Shown here piece after piece: positions 1 through 9,081 of a stretch of 64,000 nucleotides of DNA. A model generated the notes under the pieces. The model worked only from the letters and a program-made list of their open reading frames with translations, was not told where the DNA came from and made no database searches. Every line of letters starts with the position of its first letter. Position 1 is the first letter of the stretch. A program made the translations under genes and the position numbers. Source of the DNA: JACOMS01 sp051252005 (GTDB taxonomy: Bacteria; Pseudomonadota; Alphaproteobacteria; Caulobacterales; Maricaulaceae); contig JBPOEZ010000003.1 in NCBI GenBank assembly GCA_051252005.1, positions 434,001-498,000 on the forward strand, given 5' to 3'.

Positions 1-134
1 TTGCCTTGCTCACCCCAAAACGCCTCGGGGTCGGCTATTGATTGCGCGTACATCTCTTTATAAGCATCCGGCGTGAGGTTGGCTTTGTCCGCAAAGTCAG
101 CTGGAACGGGGTAGATAGGATCGTTTTCGCTCAT
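1..134 (-). CDS. acs: Acetyl-CoA synthetase, N-terminal fragment (runs off the window)
   Basis: The minus strand from an ATG at 134 gives MSENDPIYPVPADFAD followed by a segment ending in DPEAFWGEQG. This is the usual start of AMP-forming acetyl-CoA synthetase (short YPVP tail, then a DPxxFW motif before the catalytic core). The enzyme activates acetate with ATP and CoA in the cytoplasm. A purine-rich GAGAGAGA lies just upstream of the ATG and supports the start. Only about 44 residues are in the window, so the adenylation motifs and the acetylated lysine cannot be checked. It is divergent from the GST gene at 262, with a promoter region of about 127 bp between them. Confidence 0.85.
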   Translation of the reverse strand, partial: MSENDPIYPVPADFADKANLTPDAYKEMYAQSIADPEAFWGEQG

Positions 135-261
135 TGTCTCTCTCTTGCAAAATACTTATTTGAAATACCCTAAGACAGGAAAGATCAGATGTGTAGAGGG
201 AACTTATAAACCTCGCGACAGATGGGTTTATTTTTATTCGCGCCTCGCCTAAACTTGCCCC

Positions 262-894
262 ATGACTGCTATTCTTTATTCTTTTCGGCGTTGCCCTTAT
301 GCCATGCGCGGGCGGATGGCTCTGCACGCCTCAAACGCAGTCTATGAGCACCGCGAAATTGTCCTCCGCGATAAGCCAGACGCTATGCTCAAAGTTTCGC
401 CCAAAGGCACGGTGCCAGTGTTTGTGACAGAAAGCGGCGATATCGTTGATGAAAGCCTTGACCTTATGCACTGGGCGCTCTCACGCAATGATCCGCTCGG
501 CTGGCTCGGCTGTGACCTCAAGGCCGCGCAAGCGCTGATTACGGCCAATGACGGACCGTTCAAACATCATCTCGACCGCTATAAATATGCGAGCCGTTAT
601 AAAGACGACGCCGCGCGAGGCGATGTTGACCTCACGCACCGCAGCGAAGCAGTAAAACATATCGACGTATTAGAGACACATCTCTCAGCCCATGACTATC
701 TCTTAGACCCGAAAGAATCCCTCGCCGACATAGCCATCTTTCCCTTCATTCGCCAATTCGCCAATACGGATCGAGACTGGTGGGACAGCGCGCCCTACCC
801 GCGCACGCAGGCATGGCTGACGCGGCACATGGAAAGCGATCTGTTCAAGACAATCATGAAGAAACATCCTGTCTGGAAGCCGCCCTCGAGCTAA
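262..894 (+). CDS. Glutathione S-transferase-like protein
   Basis: A 210-aa protein with a thioredoxin-fold N-terminus: FRRCPYAMRGRMAL at residues 8-21 contains a CPYAxR motif as in glutaredoxin-2/GST-like proteins, and KGTVPVF with the cis-proline follows at about residue 49, then DESLDLM. The C-terminal half is helical and fits a GST C-domain (LADIAIFPFIRQF). Family members use glutathione for conjugation or reduction; the actual substrate is unknown. The Cys at the active position suggests redox or deglutathionylation chemistry rather than classical conjugation (inference). It stands alone, divergent from acs, with no operon partner. Confidence 0.85.
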   Translation: MTAILYSFRRCPYAMRGRMALHASNAVYEHREIVLRDKPDAMLKVSPKGTVPVFVTESGDIVDESLDLMHWALSRNDPLGWLGCDLKAAQALITANDGPFKHHLDRYKYASRYKDDAARGDVDLTHRSEAVKHIDVLETHLSAHDYLLDPKESLADIAIFPFIRQFANTDRDWWDSAPYPRTQAWLTRHMESDLFKTIMKKHPVWKPPSS

Positions 895-1023
895 TTCATC
901 ATCAACACGCTTTCGCAATAATTTCGTATTTTCCTTACTAGTTTCTTAGATTAGTATCTCCATACTGTTAAATAGGGCGTGGAGACGTTCAAGATATAAA
1001 AGAGTAGCGAGGAGTTCAGCTCA

Positions 1024-1479
1024 ATGACCGAATATGAGCACACAATACTTTTTCTGGAATTTGCTCAGGCGGCAAGTTCCGTCATGGCTAACTACATGGC
1101 ACTGGTGTTTGCTATGATTGTGACAAGTTATATGGCTGCACACCGCCTAGATCGTCTTATGACCGGAATTGCCCTCACAATATATTCACTATTTGCATTG
1201 GGGTTTTGCAATGAAATATTCCAATTATATTCAGACCTGTCACGACTAGGTATTAGCATTGCCGATATGGGCAATAATCCTTCAACGTCCCTCACCTGGT
1301 TTGGCCCCATCGCGACAGGGCCTGACTTCCTTCACATTTTACCAGAAATAATCGGAGGCATGATTGTCTTGGCATATTTTGGGTCAATATTGTTTTTCTT
1401 TAGAGCTAGAAAATCGAACCTATCAAATGCAGTTGGCCCTGTTAACATCGCAGAAATAATTAATGAAAACACAAAATAA
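1024..1479 (+). CDS. Membrane protein of unknown function (151 aa)
   Basis: I do not recognise this family. The protein has hydrophobic stretches at about residues 20-40, 46-68 and 105-128, consistent with three or four membrane segments, and a short polar C-terminus. The ATG at 1024 has a good GAGGAG ribosome binding site nine bases upstream. Base composition is visibly more AT-rich than flanking genes (many ATT/TTT/ATA codons), which is partly explained by membrane-residue codons but could also mean later acquisition. It converges with the dehydrogenase gene at 1493, 13 bp away. Confidence 0.6.
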   Translation: MTEYEHTILFLEFAQAASSVMANYMALVFAMIVTSYMAAHRLDRLMTGIALTIYSLFALGFCNEIFQLYSDLSRLGISIADMGNNPSTSLTWFGPIATGPDFLHILPEIIGGMIVLAYFGSILFFFRARKSNLSNAVGPVNIAEIINENTK

Positions 1480-1492
1480 CAATATGAAGTGT

Positions 1493-2347
1493 CTAGCCTA
1501 ACCGCTTAAGCAGACTACTCGTATCCCAGCGTCCGCCGCCCATCTCTTGTACATCTGCATAATAGCCGTCCACTTGCTTGGCGAGCGTTAAGTCTGCGCC
1601 GACTTGTTCGGCTGTTCGCAAAGCAATACCTAAATCTTTACGCATCCAATCCACGGCAAAGCCAAAGTCATATTCGCCGCTGCCCATTGTCGATGCTCGG
1701 TTATCCATTTGCCAGCTTTGCGCCGCGCCCTTGCCGATGGCCTGCACCACTTCGTCCACATCAAGGCCGGCTTTTTGCGCAAAGTGCACGCCCTCCGCGA
1801 GGCCTTGCAATATACCGGCGATACAAATTTGATTGACCATTTTTGTGAGCTGCCCTGCCCCGCTTGGCCCCATAAGCTTTACAGCCTTGGCATAGGCATC
1901 CATAATCGGGAGCGCACGGTTAAAAACATCATTATCCCCGCCGCACATAATCGTAAGTTGCCCGTTGACCGCCCCCGCTTCGCCGCCCGAAATCGGGGCG
2001 TCGACAAACCCAATACTCTTCTCCGCCGCCATCGCGTGTACCTTTCGCGCGCATTCGCTCGACGCTGTGGTGTGGTCGACCATTACACCGCCCGAAGGCA
2101 TGGCACTCAGTGCTGGCCCCGCTACATCATAAACATCCTGATCATCCCCGACGCAGAGCATAACAAAATCTGCGCCAGAAACTGCGGCTTCAATCGTTTG
2201 CGCCGCCGTTCCTGAATGCTCTTCCGCCCATTTTTCTGTCTTAGCGGCAGTGCGGTTCCACACGATCACGTCATGTCCGGCGGACGCTAAGTGCCCCGCC
2301 ATCGGATACCCCATCACGCCTAAGCCCAAAAATGCTACATTTGCCAT
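1493..2347 (-). CDS. NAD(P)-dependent beta-hydroxyacid dehydrogenase (3-hydroxyisobutyrate dehydrogenase family)
   Basis: The protein starts MANVAFLGLGVMGYPMAGHL, with the Rossmann GLGxMGxPMA motif of 6-phosphogluconate/3-hydroxyisobutyrate dehydrogenases. The substrate-binding loop FVDAPISGGEAGA and the catalytic lysine region GAGQLTKMVNQ are both present, and the C-terminal all-helical domain ends in DTSSLLKRL. Length (284 aa) is normal. I chose the ATG at 2347 rather than an in-frame ATG at 2368 because GAGG sits eight bases upstream and the family starts right at the Rossmann strand. Members oxidise small beta-hydroxy acids or reduce tartronate or succinate semialdehyde; the substrate here cannot be told from sequence. 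Divergent from the permease gene at 2450. Confidence 0.88.
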   Translation of the reverse strand: MANVAFLGLGVMGYPMAGHLASAGHDVIVWNRTAAKTEKWAEEHSGTAAQTIEAAVSGADFVMLCVGDDQDVYDVAGPALSAMPSGGVMVDHTTASSECARKVHAMAAEKSIGFVDAPISGGEAGAVNGQLTIMCGGDNDVFNRALPIMDAYAKAVKLMGPSGAGQLTKMVNQICIAGILQGLAEGVHFAQKAGLDVDEVVQAIGKGAAQSWQMDNRASTMGSGEYDFGFAVDWMRKDLGIALRTAEQVGADLTLAKQVDGYYADVQEMGGGRWDTSSLLKRLG

Positions 2348-2449
2348 AATTATGTCCTCGTGATTCAAGTTTTGATTGCCAAATTTGGTTTATTCTATTC
2401 ATTCTGAAAGACGCATGATAGGTTATATTTAAACGAGAGGCGTATAAGT

Positions 2450-4276
2450 TTGGACGTAGCAGCAACTTGGCAAATGTGGGCGACAATGGTGATTGTTGCA
2501 ATTGCCGTTTATCTTTATTTCCGAGAACAATTCACGATTGAAAGCATTTCAGTCGGCATTATTGTTGTCTTGTTGCTATTCTTTCACTTTTTTGGCGGCA
2601 GCGATAGCAGCCTTGATAGCAAGTCTTTGCTCTCTGGATTTGCCGCGCCGGCTCTCATTACTATCATGGCCTTGCTTGTCGTCGGGCAAGGTCTCTTTCA
2701 TACGGGCGCGCTTGAAGGCCCTATTATGCGGATTAATAACCGCCTCGACAAGCAACCCCGCCAAACACTCACATTGATATTCGCCGTCGCGTTTGCCGTC
2801 TCGATGTTTATGAATAACACGCCTGTTGTGGTGATGTTTATTCCCGTTTTGACCGCCATGGCGTCGCGCCTACGTGTCGCCGCCTCGCGCTACATGATGC
2901 CGCTCAGCTTTATTTGCATTTTGGCGGGCATGACGACCCTTGTCGGTTCTTCCACCAATCTTCTGGTCAATGATGTCTATCAACGAATTTCCGACGATTC
3001 ATTATCCTTCTTCACACAGTTCGGGCCCGGCATGGTTCTCGCGGTAGTTGGGGCTGTCTACATCGTAATTTTCGCGCCTATTTTGCTCCCGCAGCGGAAT
3101 AATCTAGAAGCCGAAATTAGCGAAGAAGGGCGGCAATATATTGCCCAAATCAGGATCACAGATGATCACCCCCTAAGCGGCGTTAAACCCAAGGCGGGGC
3201 TATTTCCTGGCCTCAAAGATGTCACTGTGCGGATGATACAGCGCGGCGAGAAAGGCCTCCTGCCTCCGTTTGAAGAACGGCTTACTCCCGGCGACATTCT
3301 CATCGTTGCTGCAACCCGCAAAGCACTACGCGGCCTTATGGCCACAGACCAAAAATACCTCGAAGGCATGCTAAACATCGCTGGCTTCCATGACGAGAGC
3401 ACAAGCCCGACAGGTTCGGAAACCATTGTCATCAGCGAAGCCGTGATCGCGCCTGGGTCCCGCATGGTAGGCCGCAATATTGAACAAATCGGCTTTCGCC
3501 GCGAGACGGGCTGTCTTGTGCTGGGCATCCAAAGACGCTCGCGCATGATCCGCAAGCGGATGCTCGACATCAGGCTTGAAGCTGGAGATGTTTTGCTGCT
3601 CTTTGGATATGATGCAACCATGCGGTCGTTGCGAAACAATCGCGACCTTTTATTGCTTGATTGGTCAACGTCCGAACTCCCCGATATTCGCCGGTCTTTT
3701 GCTGCACGCATAATATTTGGCTTAACGATTTTAGCCGCCGCCAGTGGCTTTGTCCCGATTGACATTGCAGCCCTCACAGGCGCGGTGGGCATGATCGCCG
3801 CTGGGTGCATAAATGTTCGCCAAGCCGTGCGGGCTCTGGACATGCGTATATTCCTGTTAATCGGCGCAGCTTTTGCTATGGGCCTCGCCCTCGAAAATAC
3901 GGGCGGCGCAGCTTATATGGCTCACAAAACAGTAGAAGTATTTGCGCCTTTCGGTCATCAAATTCTGATCGCAGCTTTCTTTTTGATTATCGCGATCATG
4001 ACCAACTTAATTTCTAACTCCGCCACAGCTCTGCTCTTCGCGCCTATTGCTATGGCCGTCAGCGCGGAGACCGGTATCGATCCCATAGTCATGGTTCTCA
4101 CCGTTATATTCGCGACCAACTGTTCTTTTGCTACCCCTATTGCCTACCAAACGAATTTGCTTGTCATGGGACCTGGGCGTTACAAATTCAGTGATTTCGC
4201 TAAGTTCGGCGTGCCATTGATGCTCATTATATGGGCGGCTTTCAGCCTTATGATCCCGTTCTTTTTCGATGTCTAA
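2450..4276 (+). CDS. SLC13/DASS-type permease with central TrkA-C domains
   Basis: A 608-aa inner-membrane protein. Hydrophobic segments at residues 10-130 include the SLC13 signature NNTPVVVMFIPV (about residue 123) and GSSTNLLVND (about 166). A soluble insert of about 170 residues (210-385) carries two TrkA-C/RCK-C-like repeats (for example AVIAPGSRMVGRNIEQIGFR), then a second membrane half repeats the family pattern with NLISNSATALLFAPIA. This architecture is common for putative Na+/anion (sulfate, dicarboxylate) transporters. The start is a TTG with GAGAGG nine bases upstream; no better start is visible. Substrate unknown. Confidence 0.85.
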   Translation: MDVAATWQMWATMVIVAIAVYLYFREQFTIESISVGIIVVLLLFFHFFGGSDSSLDSKSLLSGFAAPALITIMALLVVGQGLFHTGALEGPIMRINNRLDKQPRQTLTLIFAVAFAVSMFMNNTPVVVMFIPVLTAMASRLRVAASRYMMPLSFICILAGMTTLVGSSTNLLVNDVYQRISDDSLSFFTQFGPGMVLAVVGAVYIVIFAPILLPQRNNLEAEISEEGRQYIAQIRITDDHPLSGVKPKAGLFPGLKDVTVRMIQRGEKGLLPPFEERLTPGDILIVAATRKALRGLMATDQKYLEGMLNIAGFHDESTSPTGSETIVISEAVIAPGSRMVGRNIEQIGFRRETGCLVLGIQRRSRMIRKRMLDIRLEAGDVLLLFGYDATMRSLRNNRDLLLLDWSTSELPDIRRSFAARIIFGLTILAAASGFVPIDIAALTGAVGMIAAGCINVRQAVRALDMRIFLLIGAAFAMGLALENTGGAAYMAHKTVEVFAPFGHQILIAAFFLIIAIMTNLISNSATALLFAPIAMAVSAETGIDPIVMVLTVIFATNCSFATPIAYQTNLLVMGPGRYKFSDFAKFGVPLMLIIWAAFSLMIPFFFDV

Positions 4277-4375
4277 GACGCCCTAATTTCGAGCCCATCT
4301 GGCTTACGGATGCATTTTCCCTTTATGGCTTTTTATGGTACAGGGTTCTTGCGCAAATAGATAAGGGGCCAGACA

Positions 4376-6361
4376 ATGAAAGAATATGAGAAAGAGACAA
4401 AGGTCATGGGGGATCAAAACCCCTATTTAGTTGCCACGGATAAATCCTACAGCGAAGCCATCGCGCAAGGATTAAGCCTTGCTGAACGCCGGTGGAAATC
4501 GACCAGTCCCCTTGATGATAAAACCCGTGAGAAAGTTCGCAGCAATTTAATCGACGATGTAAAACGAGACCCTTACGGGTTCGAGCGCATTATTGGCAAA
4601 AGCGATTTTGTCTCCATCAATTTCCTATCCCGAGGCATCGAAGCCGCCAAAGCCGTCTGCCGCATCCGCGTACCCGGCCCAAGGGGCGGATGGTCAGGAA
4701 CAGGCTTCTTAGTCGCGCCGGGGCTACTCATGACGAACAATCACGTCTTGTTTTCCCGCAGGGATGCTAGCCAAGCCGAAGCAGACTTTAATTTTGAACA
4801 TGACAAAGAAGGCGTAATTCAAACACCTGTGCAATTCAATCTCGACCCTGACAGAATATTTTTCACCGACATTGAACACGATATTACGTTAGTCGCTGTA
4901 GCAGATTATTCTGATGGCGGCGTGCCGCTAGACAGCTTTGGGTTCTTACCTTTGTTCCCGCTTTCCGGAAAGGCCTTAGACCGTGAGTGGGTCACCATAG
5001 CCCAGCACCCGAAAGGCGAGCCCAAACAAATGACCATTCGTGCCAACCAGATTTTTGAAATCAAGGGCGAGGCTGCGCAAAACATAGATACAGAAAAGTT
5101 CATTCACTACCGCATCGATACACAGCCTGGGTCCTCAGGCGCGCCTGTGCTCAATGATCAATGGCAAGTCGTCGCCATCCACCACAAAGCCATCCCCGCC
5201 CCCGGCGAACAAAACTTAGAAAAAATCAGGAACGGTCTTGAAGGCGAATGGCTCGCGAATGAAGGCATTCGGGTGAGCGCTATCAATCAACTCTTAGAGC
5301 GTAAACGCTTTAGCGACCCCGATGCTGCGCGGGCTGTTGATCGGCTTGAACGAACACTCGGAATCCCGTCCATACTGGCCGGCGATGTTCCGGAACGGTT
5401 CAATCCCGAAATCGGCACCGAGCGCGACCCCGGCCCGCATAAGCCCGCTAAATGGACGAGTTGGGAAAATGATCACAAGCTAGGCTATGATCCGAGCTTC
5501 ATCAAAGGCGCAACGCACATGTCTATTCCAGAAATTCTGGGAGAAAAAGAAAAGGTCGCCGCTCCGCTCCTCGGCAAAAACAATGGATATATTTTAGATT
5601 ACATCCATTTCTCTACTGTCATTCACAAAGACAGAAAATTCCCGATGATGACAGCCGTCAATATTGACGGCGATGCGGTTGTCCATCCGGGAGATCGCAG
5701 CGGACGCTTTCGCATTGATGGCCGCATGCACGAAGTTTTTCAACCTGCGGCTAATTTCTACGAAAAGAAATTGGGTAATGATCCCGTCCAGTTTAGTCGT
5801 GGGCATTTGGTCAGGCGTTTTGATCCGTGTTGGGGAGTGACTAAAGCCGGCGCGAAAGATGCTGACACCCATACCTTTCATTATTCAAACGCCGCCCCGC
5901 AAGTACAAGGGTTTAACGCTGGTATTTGGCTTGATATCGAAGACTATGTCTTGAACCGCGCCCAAGTCAGTCACCGTAAAATGAGTGTGTTCACAGGGCC
6001 CGTCTTCAAGAACCATGATCCGGAATATGGCGCGAGCCGAGAAAATGGCCCATGGCAAATCCCGACAACTTTCTGGAAGGTTGTTGTCGTCCAAAAGTCA
6101 AGCACACAGCTTGCCGCTACGGCGTTCATGACCGGACAAACGAAATTTATTTCCAATCTTTTTGAGAACCGAGTATTTTCAAACCTTCGGCAAGGGCGCT
6201 TACCGAAATTACAGTCCCAAAGTATTCAAGTCCCCATTTCGCTCGTTATGGAAGAAACAGGCCTAAACTTCAAACCGCTCTTGAAGCACGATATTTCTAG
6301 CGCGCTTGAAAGCACCCGCCAGAACCGCTTTCTGCACTCTATATCGGACATTACCTTTTAG
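4376..6361 (+). CDS. Trypsin-like serine protease fused to DNA/RNA non-specific endonuclease
   Basis: A 661-aa protein with two hydrolytic domains. Residues about 85-300 form a chymotrypsin-fold protease: GTGFLVAPGLLMTNNHVL with His123, EHDITLV with Asp169, and QPGSSGAP with Ser254. Residues about 360-620 match the NUC (Endonuclease_NS, beta-beta-alpha metal) family: SRGHLVRR with His477, then YSNAAPQ with Asn505 and GFNAGIW. The usual first Asp of the DRGH motif is Ser here, but Arg, Gly, His and the downstream Asn are kept. No signal peptide or membrane segment is visible, so it is probably cytoplasmic or released by lysis. The ATG has AAGGGG seven bases upstream. It is monocistronic. Whether the protease activates the nuclease or acts on other proteins is unknown. 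Confidence 0.85.
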   Translation: MKEYEKETKVMGDQNPYLVATDKSYSEAIAQGLSLAERRWKSTSPLDDKTREKVRSNLIDDVKRDPYGFERIIGKSDFVSINFLSRGIEAAKAVCRIRVPGPRGGWSGTGFLVAPGLLMTNNHVLFSRRDASQAEADFNFEHDKEGVIQTPVQFNLDPDRIFFTDIEHDITLVAVADYSDGGVPLDSFGFLPLFPLSGKALDREWVTIAQHPKGEPKQMTIRANQIFEIKGEAAQNIDTEKFIHYRIDTQPGSSGAPVLNDQWQVVAIHHKAIPAPGEQNLEKIRNGLEGEWLANEGIRVSAINQLLERKRFSDPDAARAVDRLERTLGIPSILAGDVPERFNPEIGTERDPGPHKPAKWTSWENDHKLGYDPSFIKGATHMSIPEILGEKEKVAAPLLGKNNGYILDYIHFSTVIHKDRKFPMMTAVNIDGDAVVHPGDRSGRFRIDGRMHEVFQPAANFYEKKLGNDPVQFSRGHLVRRFDPCWGVTKAGAKDADTHTFHYSNAAPQVQGFNAGIWLDIEDYVLNRAQVSHRKMSVFTGPVFKNHDPEYGASRENGPWQIPTTFWKVVVVQKSSTQLAATAFMTGQTKFISNLFENRVFSNLRQGRLPKLQSQSIQVPISLVMEETGLNFKPLLKHDISSALESTRQNRFLHSISDITF

Positions 6362-6517
6362 AAGGCATACCGCCTCGACAGCCAATCCACCTCCGCTTCC
6401 CCGTACGCAACCTCGGAATACACGCACGTGTTCAGATTAAACTTGGCACCCGCCATTGCAAAAATAGTTCTTCGTATTTTTTAATGCAGGACCCATTTTC
6501 CGCGCTATAACAGCTTT

Positions 6518-7240
6518 ATGACGCATCCTTTTAATCCGCAAAGATTGCAATTTTATATGACGATTCCTTCGCCTTGCCCCTATTTACCGGGGCGGATGGA
6601 GCGGAAGATATTCACGCAACTTGAACCCGAGGCGGGGCCTGCGCTCAATGATTATCTGACACATTCCGGTTTTCGTCGTTCGCAAAATGTGCTGTACCGT
6701 CCGGCCTGCGAAACCTGCCATGAATGCCGCTCGCTCCGCGTGCGCGTTTTGCCCTTTAAGGCGAGTAAATCCCTAAAGCGTACGCGCGCCCGTAATAAGG
6801 ATTTATCTGTTAATTTTTGCGATCCTATCGCGACCAAAGAACAGTTCGAACTTTTGCGCCGCTACCTCCTCTCGCGCCACGCGGGGGGCGGTATGTCGGA
6901 TATGGATTTCTCCCGCTACCAAATGATGGTCGAAGATAGCGCTTCTGCCACACATCTTGCTGAATATAGAGACACGGACGGACAATTAATCGCCTGTGTT
7001 TTAATTGACGCGCTCACAGACGGCCTGTCTATGGTGTATAGTTTTTTCGATCCCGGTCAGTCCCAACGCAGCCTTGGAAAATATATGATTTTAAATCATA
7101 TTGAACAATCTAAAGATATGGGCTTGCCTTTTGTTTATTTAGGCTATTGGGTCGAAAGCAGTCCGAAAATGGATTATAAATCCAGCTTTAAACCCTGCGA
7201 GGTTTTAGGCATAAATGGATGGGCTGAACTAGGGGAATAA
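6518..7240 (+). CDS. bpt: Aspartate/glutamate leucyltransferase (Bpt, N-end rule)
   Basis: A 240-aa protein with the N-terminal cysteine-rich region CPYLPGRMERK and the CETCHECRSLRVRV segment, followed by KRTRARNKDL and the C-terminal GNAT-like domain (SMVYSFFDPGQSQRSLG and PFVYLGYWVESS). These are hallmarks of the bacterial leucyl/arginyl-tRNA-protein transferase family. It transfers Leu from Leu-tRNA to proteins with N-terminal Asp or Glu and so marks them for ClpS/ClpAP. Length is normal. Its stop codon is one base from the start of the TRAP substrate-binding gene, so the two are probably co-transcribed, although no functional link is obvious. Confidence 0.93.
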   Translation: MTHPFNPQRLQFYMTIPSPCPYLPGRMERKIFTQLEPEAGPALNDYLTHSGFRRSQNVLYRPACETCHECRSLRVRVLPFKASKSLKRTRARNKDLSVNFCDPIATKEQFELLRRYLLSRHAGGGMSDMDFSRYQMMVEDSASATHLAEYRDTDGQLIACVLIDALTDGLSMVYSFFDPGQSQRSLGKYMILNHIEQSKDMGLPFVYLGYWVESSPKMDYKSSFKPCEVLGINGWAELGE

Positions 7241-7241
7241 C

Positions 7242-8387
7242 ATGAAACGTCGCCAAATATTAGCCGCTGCCGCAGCCATTGCCACAGGCGGCGGTGTTGC
7301 TGCTGTTCTCGGGAAAGACCATAAAAAGTCTGCGCCCGTGCAATCTGGCGCAAACGGCGTTGCCTCTCCTGCTATCATTCAAAACCGGCGGCAGCTTCGC
7401 ATCGCTACTTCTTGGCCCAAGGATTTTCCAGGATTAGGCCAAATGCCGAACCGTTTTGCTGACGCCCTGCGAGATATGAGCGATGGCCGTTTGGATGCAA
7501 AAGTCTACGCCGCCGGCGAACTCGTCGGTGCTCTTGAATGCTTTGACGCGGCCTCAACGGGGGCCGCCGACATGTACCACGCCGCAGAATATTACTGGCA
7601 AGGCAAATCTAAAGCCTTTTCCTTTTTCACCGCTGTCCCCATGGGCATGACAGCCGCCGAAATTATGGGTTGGGTCGAATTTGGCGGCGGGCAAAAGCTT
7701 TGGGATGATCTCTCTGCCAGTTTCAATATCAAACCGTTCCAAGCGGGAAACACTGGTCACCAAACGGGCGGTTGGTTTAAGCGCGAGATGAATTCTCTTG
7801 AAGATTTCAAAGGCTTAAACATGCGCATGCCTGGCCTTGGGGGTGAAGTAATTCGGCGCCTAGGCGGAGCGGCTGTACGTCTTTCTGGCGGCGAGATATA
7901 TCAATCCCTACAATCTGGCGCAATTGACGCCACAGAATGGGTCGGCCCTTGGAATGACTACGCTTTTGGTTTCTATAGGGAAGCGCCTTATTATTACGCC
8001 CCTGGCTTCCATGAACCCGGAGCCTCTTTAAGCTTAGGGATTAATCTCGACGTCTGGAACAGCTTCTCGAAGTCCGACCAAGCAATAATCCAGTATGCCT
8101 GCCGCGCAGCGAATAATAGCAGCCTCGGTGAATACACAGTAGAAAATGCCCGCGCGCTTGAAACCCTAAAAAAAGATCACGGTATAGCGCCCCGTTATTT
8201 TTCGGATGAAATTATGACAGAGATTGCCCGTGTCAGCGAAGACGTTGTCGAAGAATTTGGTAACTCTGATGCGCGCACGAGAAAGATATACGAAAGCTAC
8301 TTCGCCGCCCGAAATCAATATCGCGGCTGGACCGAGATGAGCGACGGACGGTATATCCGCGCCAGAGAAATTGCTCTTGGGCGATAA
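7242..8387 (+). CDS. TRAP transporter substrate-binding protein, DctP family (TakP-like)
   Basis: A 381-aa exported protein. The N-terminus MKRRQILAAAAAIATGGG is an RR-containing signal that could use Tat or Sec. The mature part begins LRIATSWPKDFPG and contains AAEYYWQGK, TAVPMGM and the ligand-arginine strand MRMPGLGGEV, then GAIDATEWVGPWND. These segments resemble TakP, the TRAP binding protein for 2-oxo acids, more than C4-dicarboxylate DctP, so an alpha-keto or hydroxy acid is the likely ligand (inference). A strong AGGGGA precedes the ATG. It heads the dctP-dctQ-dctM run, one base after bpt. Confidence 0.9.
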   Translation: MKRRQILAAAAAIATGGGVAAVLGKDHKKSAPVQSGANGVASPAIIQNRRQLRIATSWPKDFPGLGQMPNRFADALRDMSDGRLDAKVYAAGELVGALECFDAASTGAADMYHAAEYYWQGKSKAFSFFTAVPMGMTAAEIMGWVEFGGGQKLWDDLSASFNIKPFQAGNTGHQTGGWFKREMNSLEDFKGLNMRMPGLGGEVIRRLGGAAVRLSGGEIYQSLQSGAIDATEWVGPWNDYAFGFYREAPYYYAPGFHEPGASLSLGINLDVWNSFSKSDQAIIQYACRAANNSSLGEYTVENARALETLKKDHGIAPRYFSDEIMTEIARVSEDVVEEFGNSDARTRKIYESYFAARNQYRGWTEMSDGRYIRAREIALGR

Positions 8388-8388
8388 A

Positions 8389-9081
8389 ATGAGCAGCATC
8401 GAAAGTCTAGAAATAATAGGAACGGCGCTAAAAGGCGCAGGATGGGTATTTTTGCCTTTTCTGTTACTCCCCATCCTGACCTTTTTTGCAAAGCCAAATA
8501 GGTTTATTTCCCGCCTGTCCTCCGCCGTGATCCGCGCCATAGACAGCCTCAATTACGGTCTTGGCGAAATCACAAAATGGCTCCTACCCATTCTCGTTTT
8601 ATCCGTTGCGTTTAGCGTTTTCGCGCTGTCGATTTTTGGCCTTTCGTGGACGAAACTTTTTGAAAGCGCCGTGTACTTGCATGCCGTCGTCATCATGCTC
8701 GGTGCGGGCGCGACATTGCTTGCAGGGAAACATGTACGCGTAGATATTTTTCACAGCCGCATGAAACCTACATCTCGCGCGCTTACTGATTTTTGCGGTT
8801 TTTATCTTTTCCTTGTTCCGGTTTGTTTAATTATCCTCTGGAATTCACAAACTTTTATTGGTTTCTCGTGGCAAATTTTTGAAGGCTCCGCTGAAGCCGA
8901 CGGCATTAAAGGCGAGTTTTTGCTCAAAACCTTGCTCCCAGTTTTCTGCCTCATTATGCTCGCCCAAGGCGCGGCTATTGCTATGCGTGCCGCGCTTTGC
9001 CTTACAGGGCAAATAGAACCAAAACGCCCGCCAAACACACCGGCCTTATTTGCCGACCCTGAAGTGGAAACCGGAATATGA
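8389..9081 (+). CDS. TRAP transporter small permease, DctQ family
   Basis: About 230 residues with four predicted membrane segments and the DctQ-type motif GKHVRVDIFHSRM, where a charged VRVD loop sits between helices. It forms the membrane complex with DctM and receives substrate from DctP. I chose ATG 8389, one base after the dctP stop codon, over an in-frame TTG at 8371 inside dctP. The gene ends in an ATGA overlap with dctM. An N-terminal hydrophobic segment before the DctQ core makes it somewhat longer than typical DctQ proteins. Confidence 0.88.
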   Translation: MSSIESLEIIGTALKGAGWVFLPFLLLPILTFFAKPNRFISRLSSAVIRAIDSLNYGLGEITKWLLPILVLSVAFSVFALSIFGLSWTKLFESAVYLHAVVIMLGAGATLLAGKHVRVDIFHSRMKPTSRALTDFCGFYLFLVPVCLIILWNSQTFIGFSWQIFEGSAEADGIKGEFLLKTLLPVFCLIMLAQGAAIAMRAALCLTGQIEPKRPPNTPALFADPEVETGI

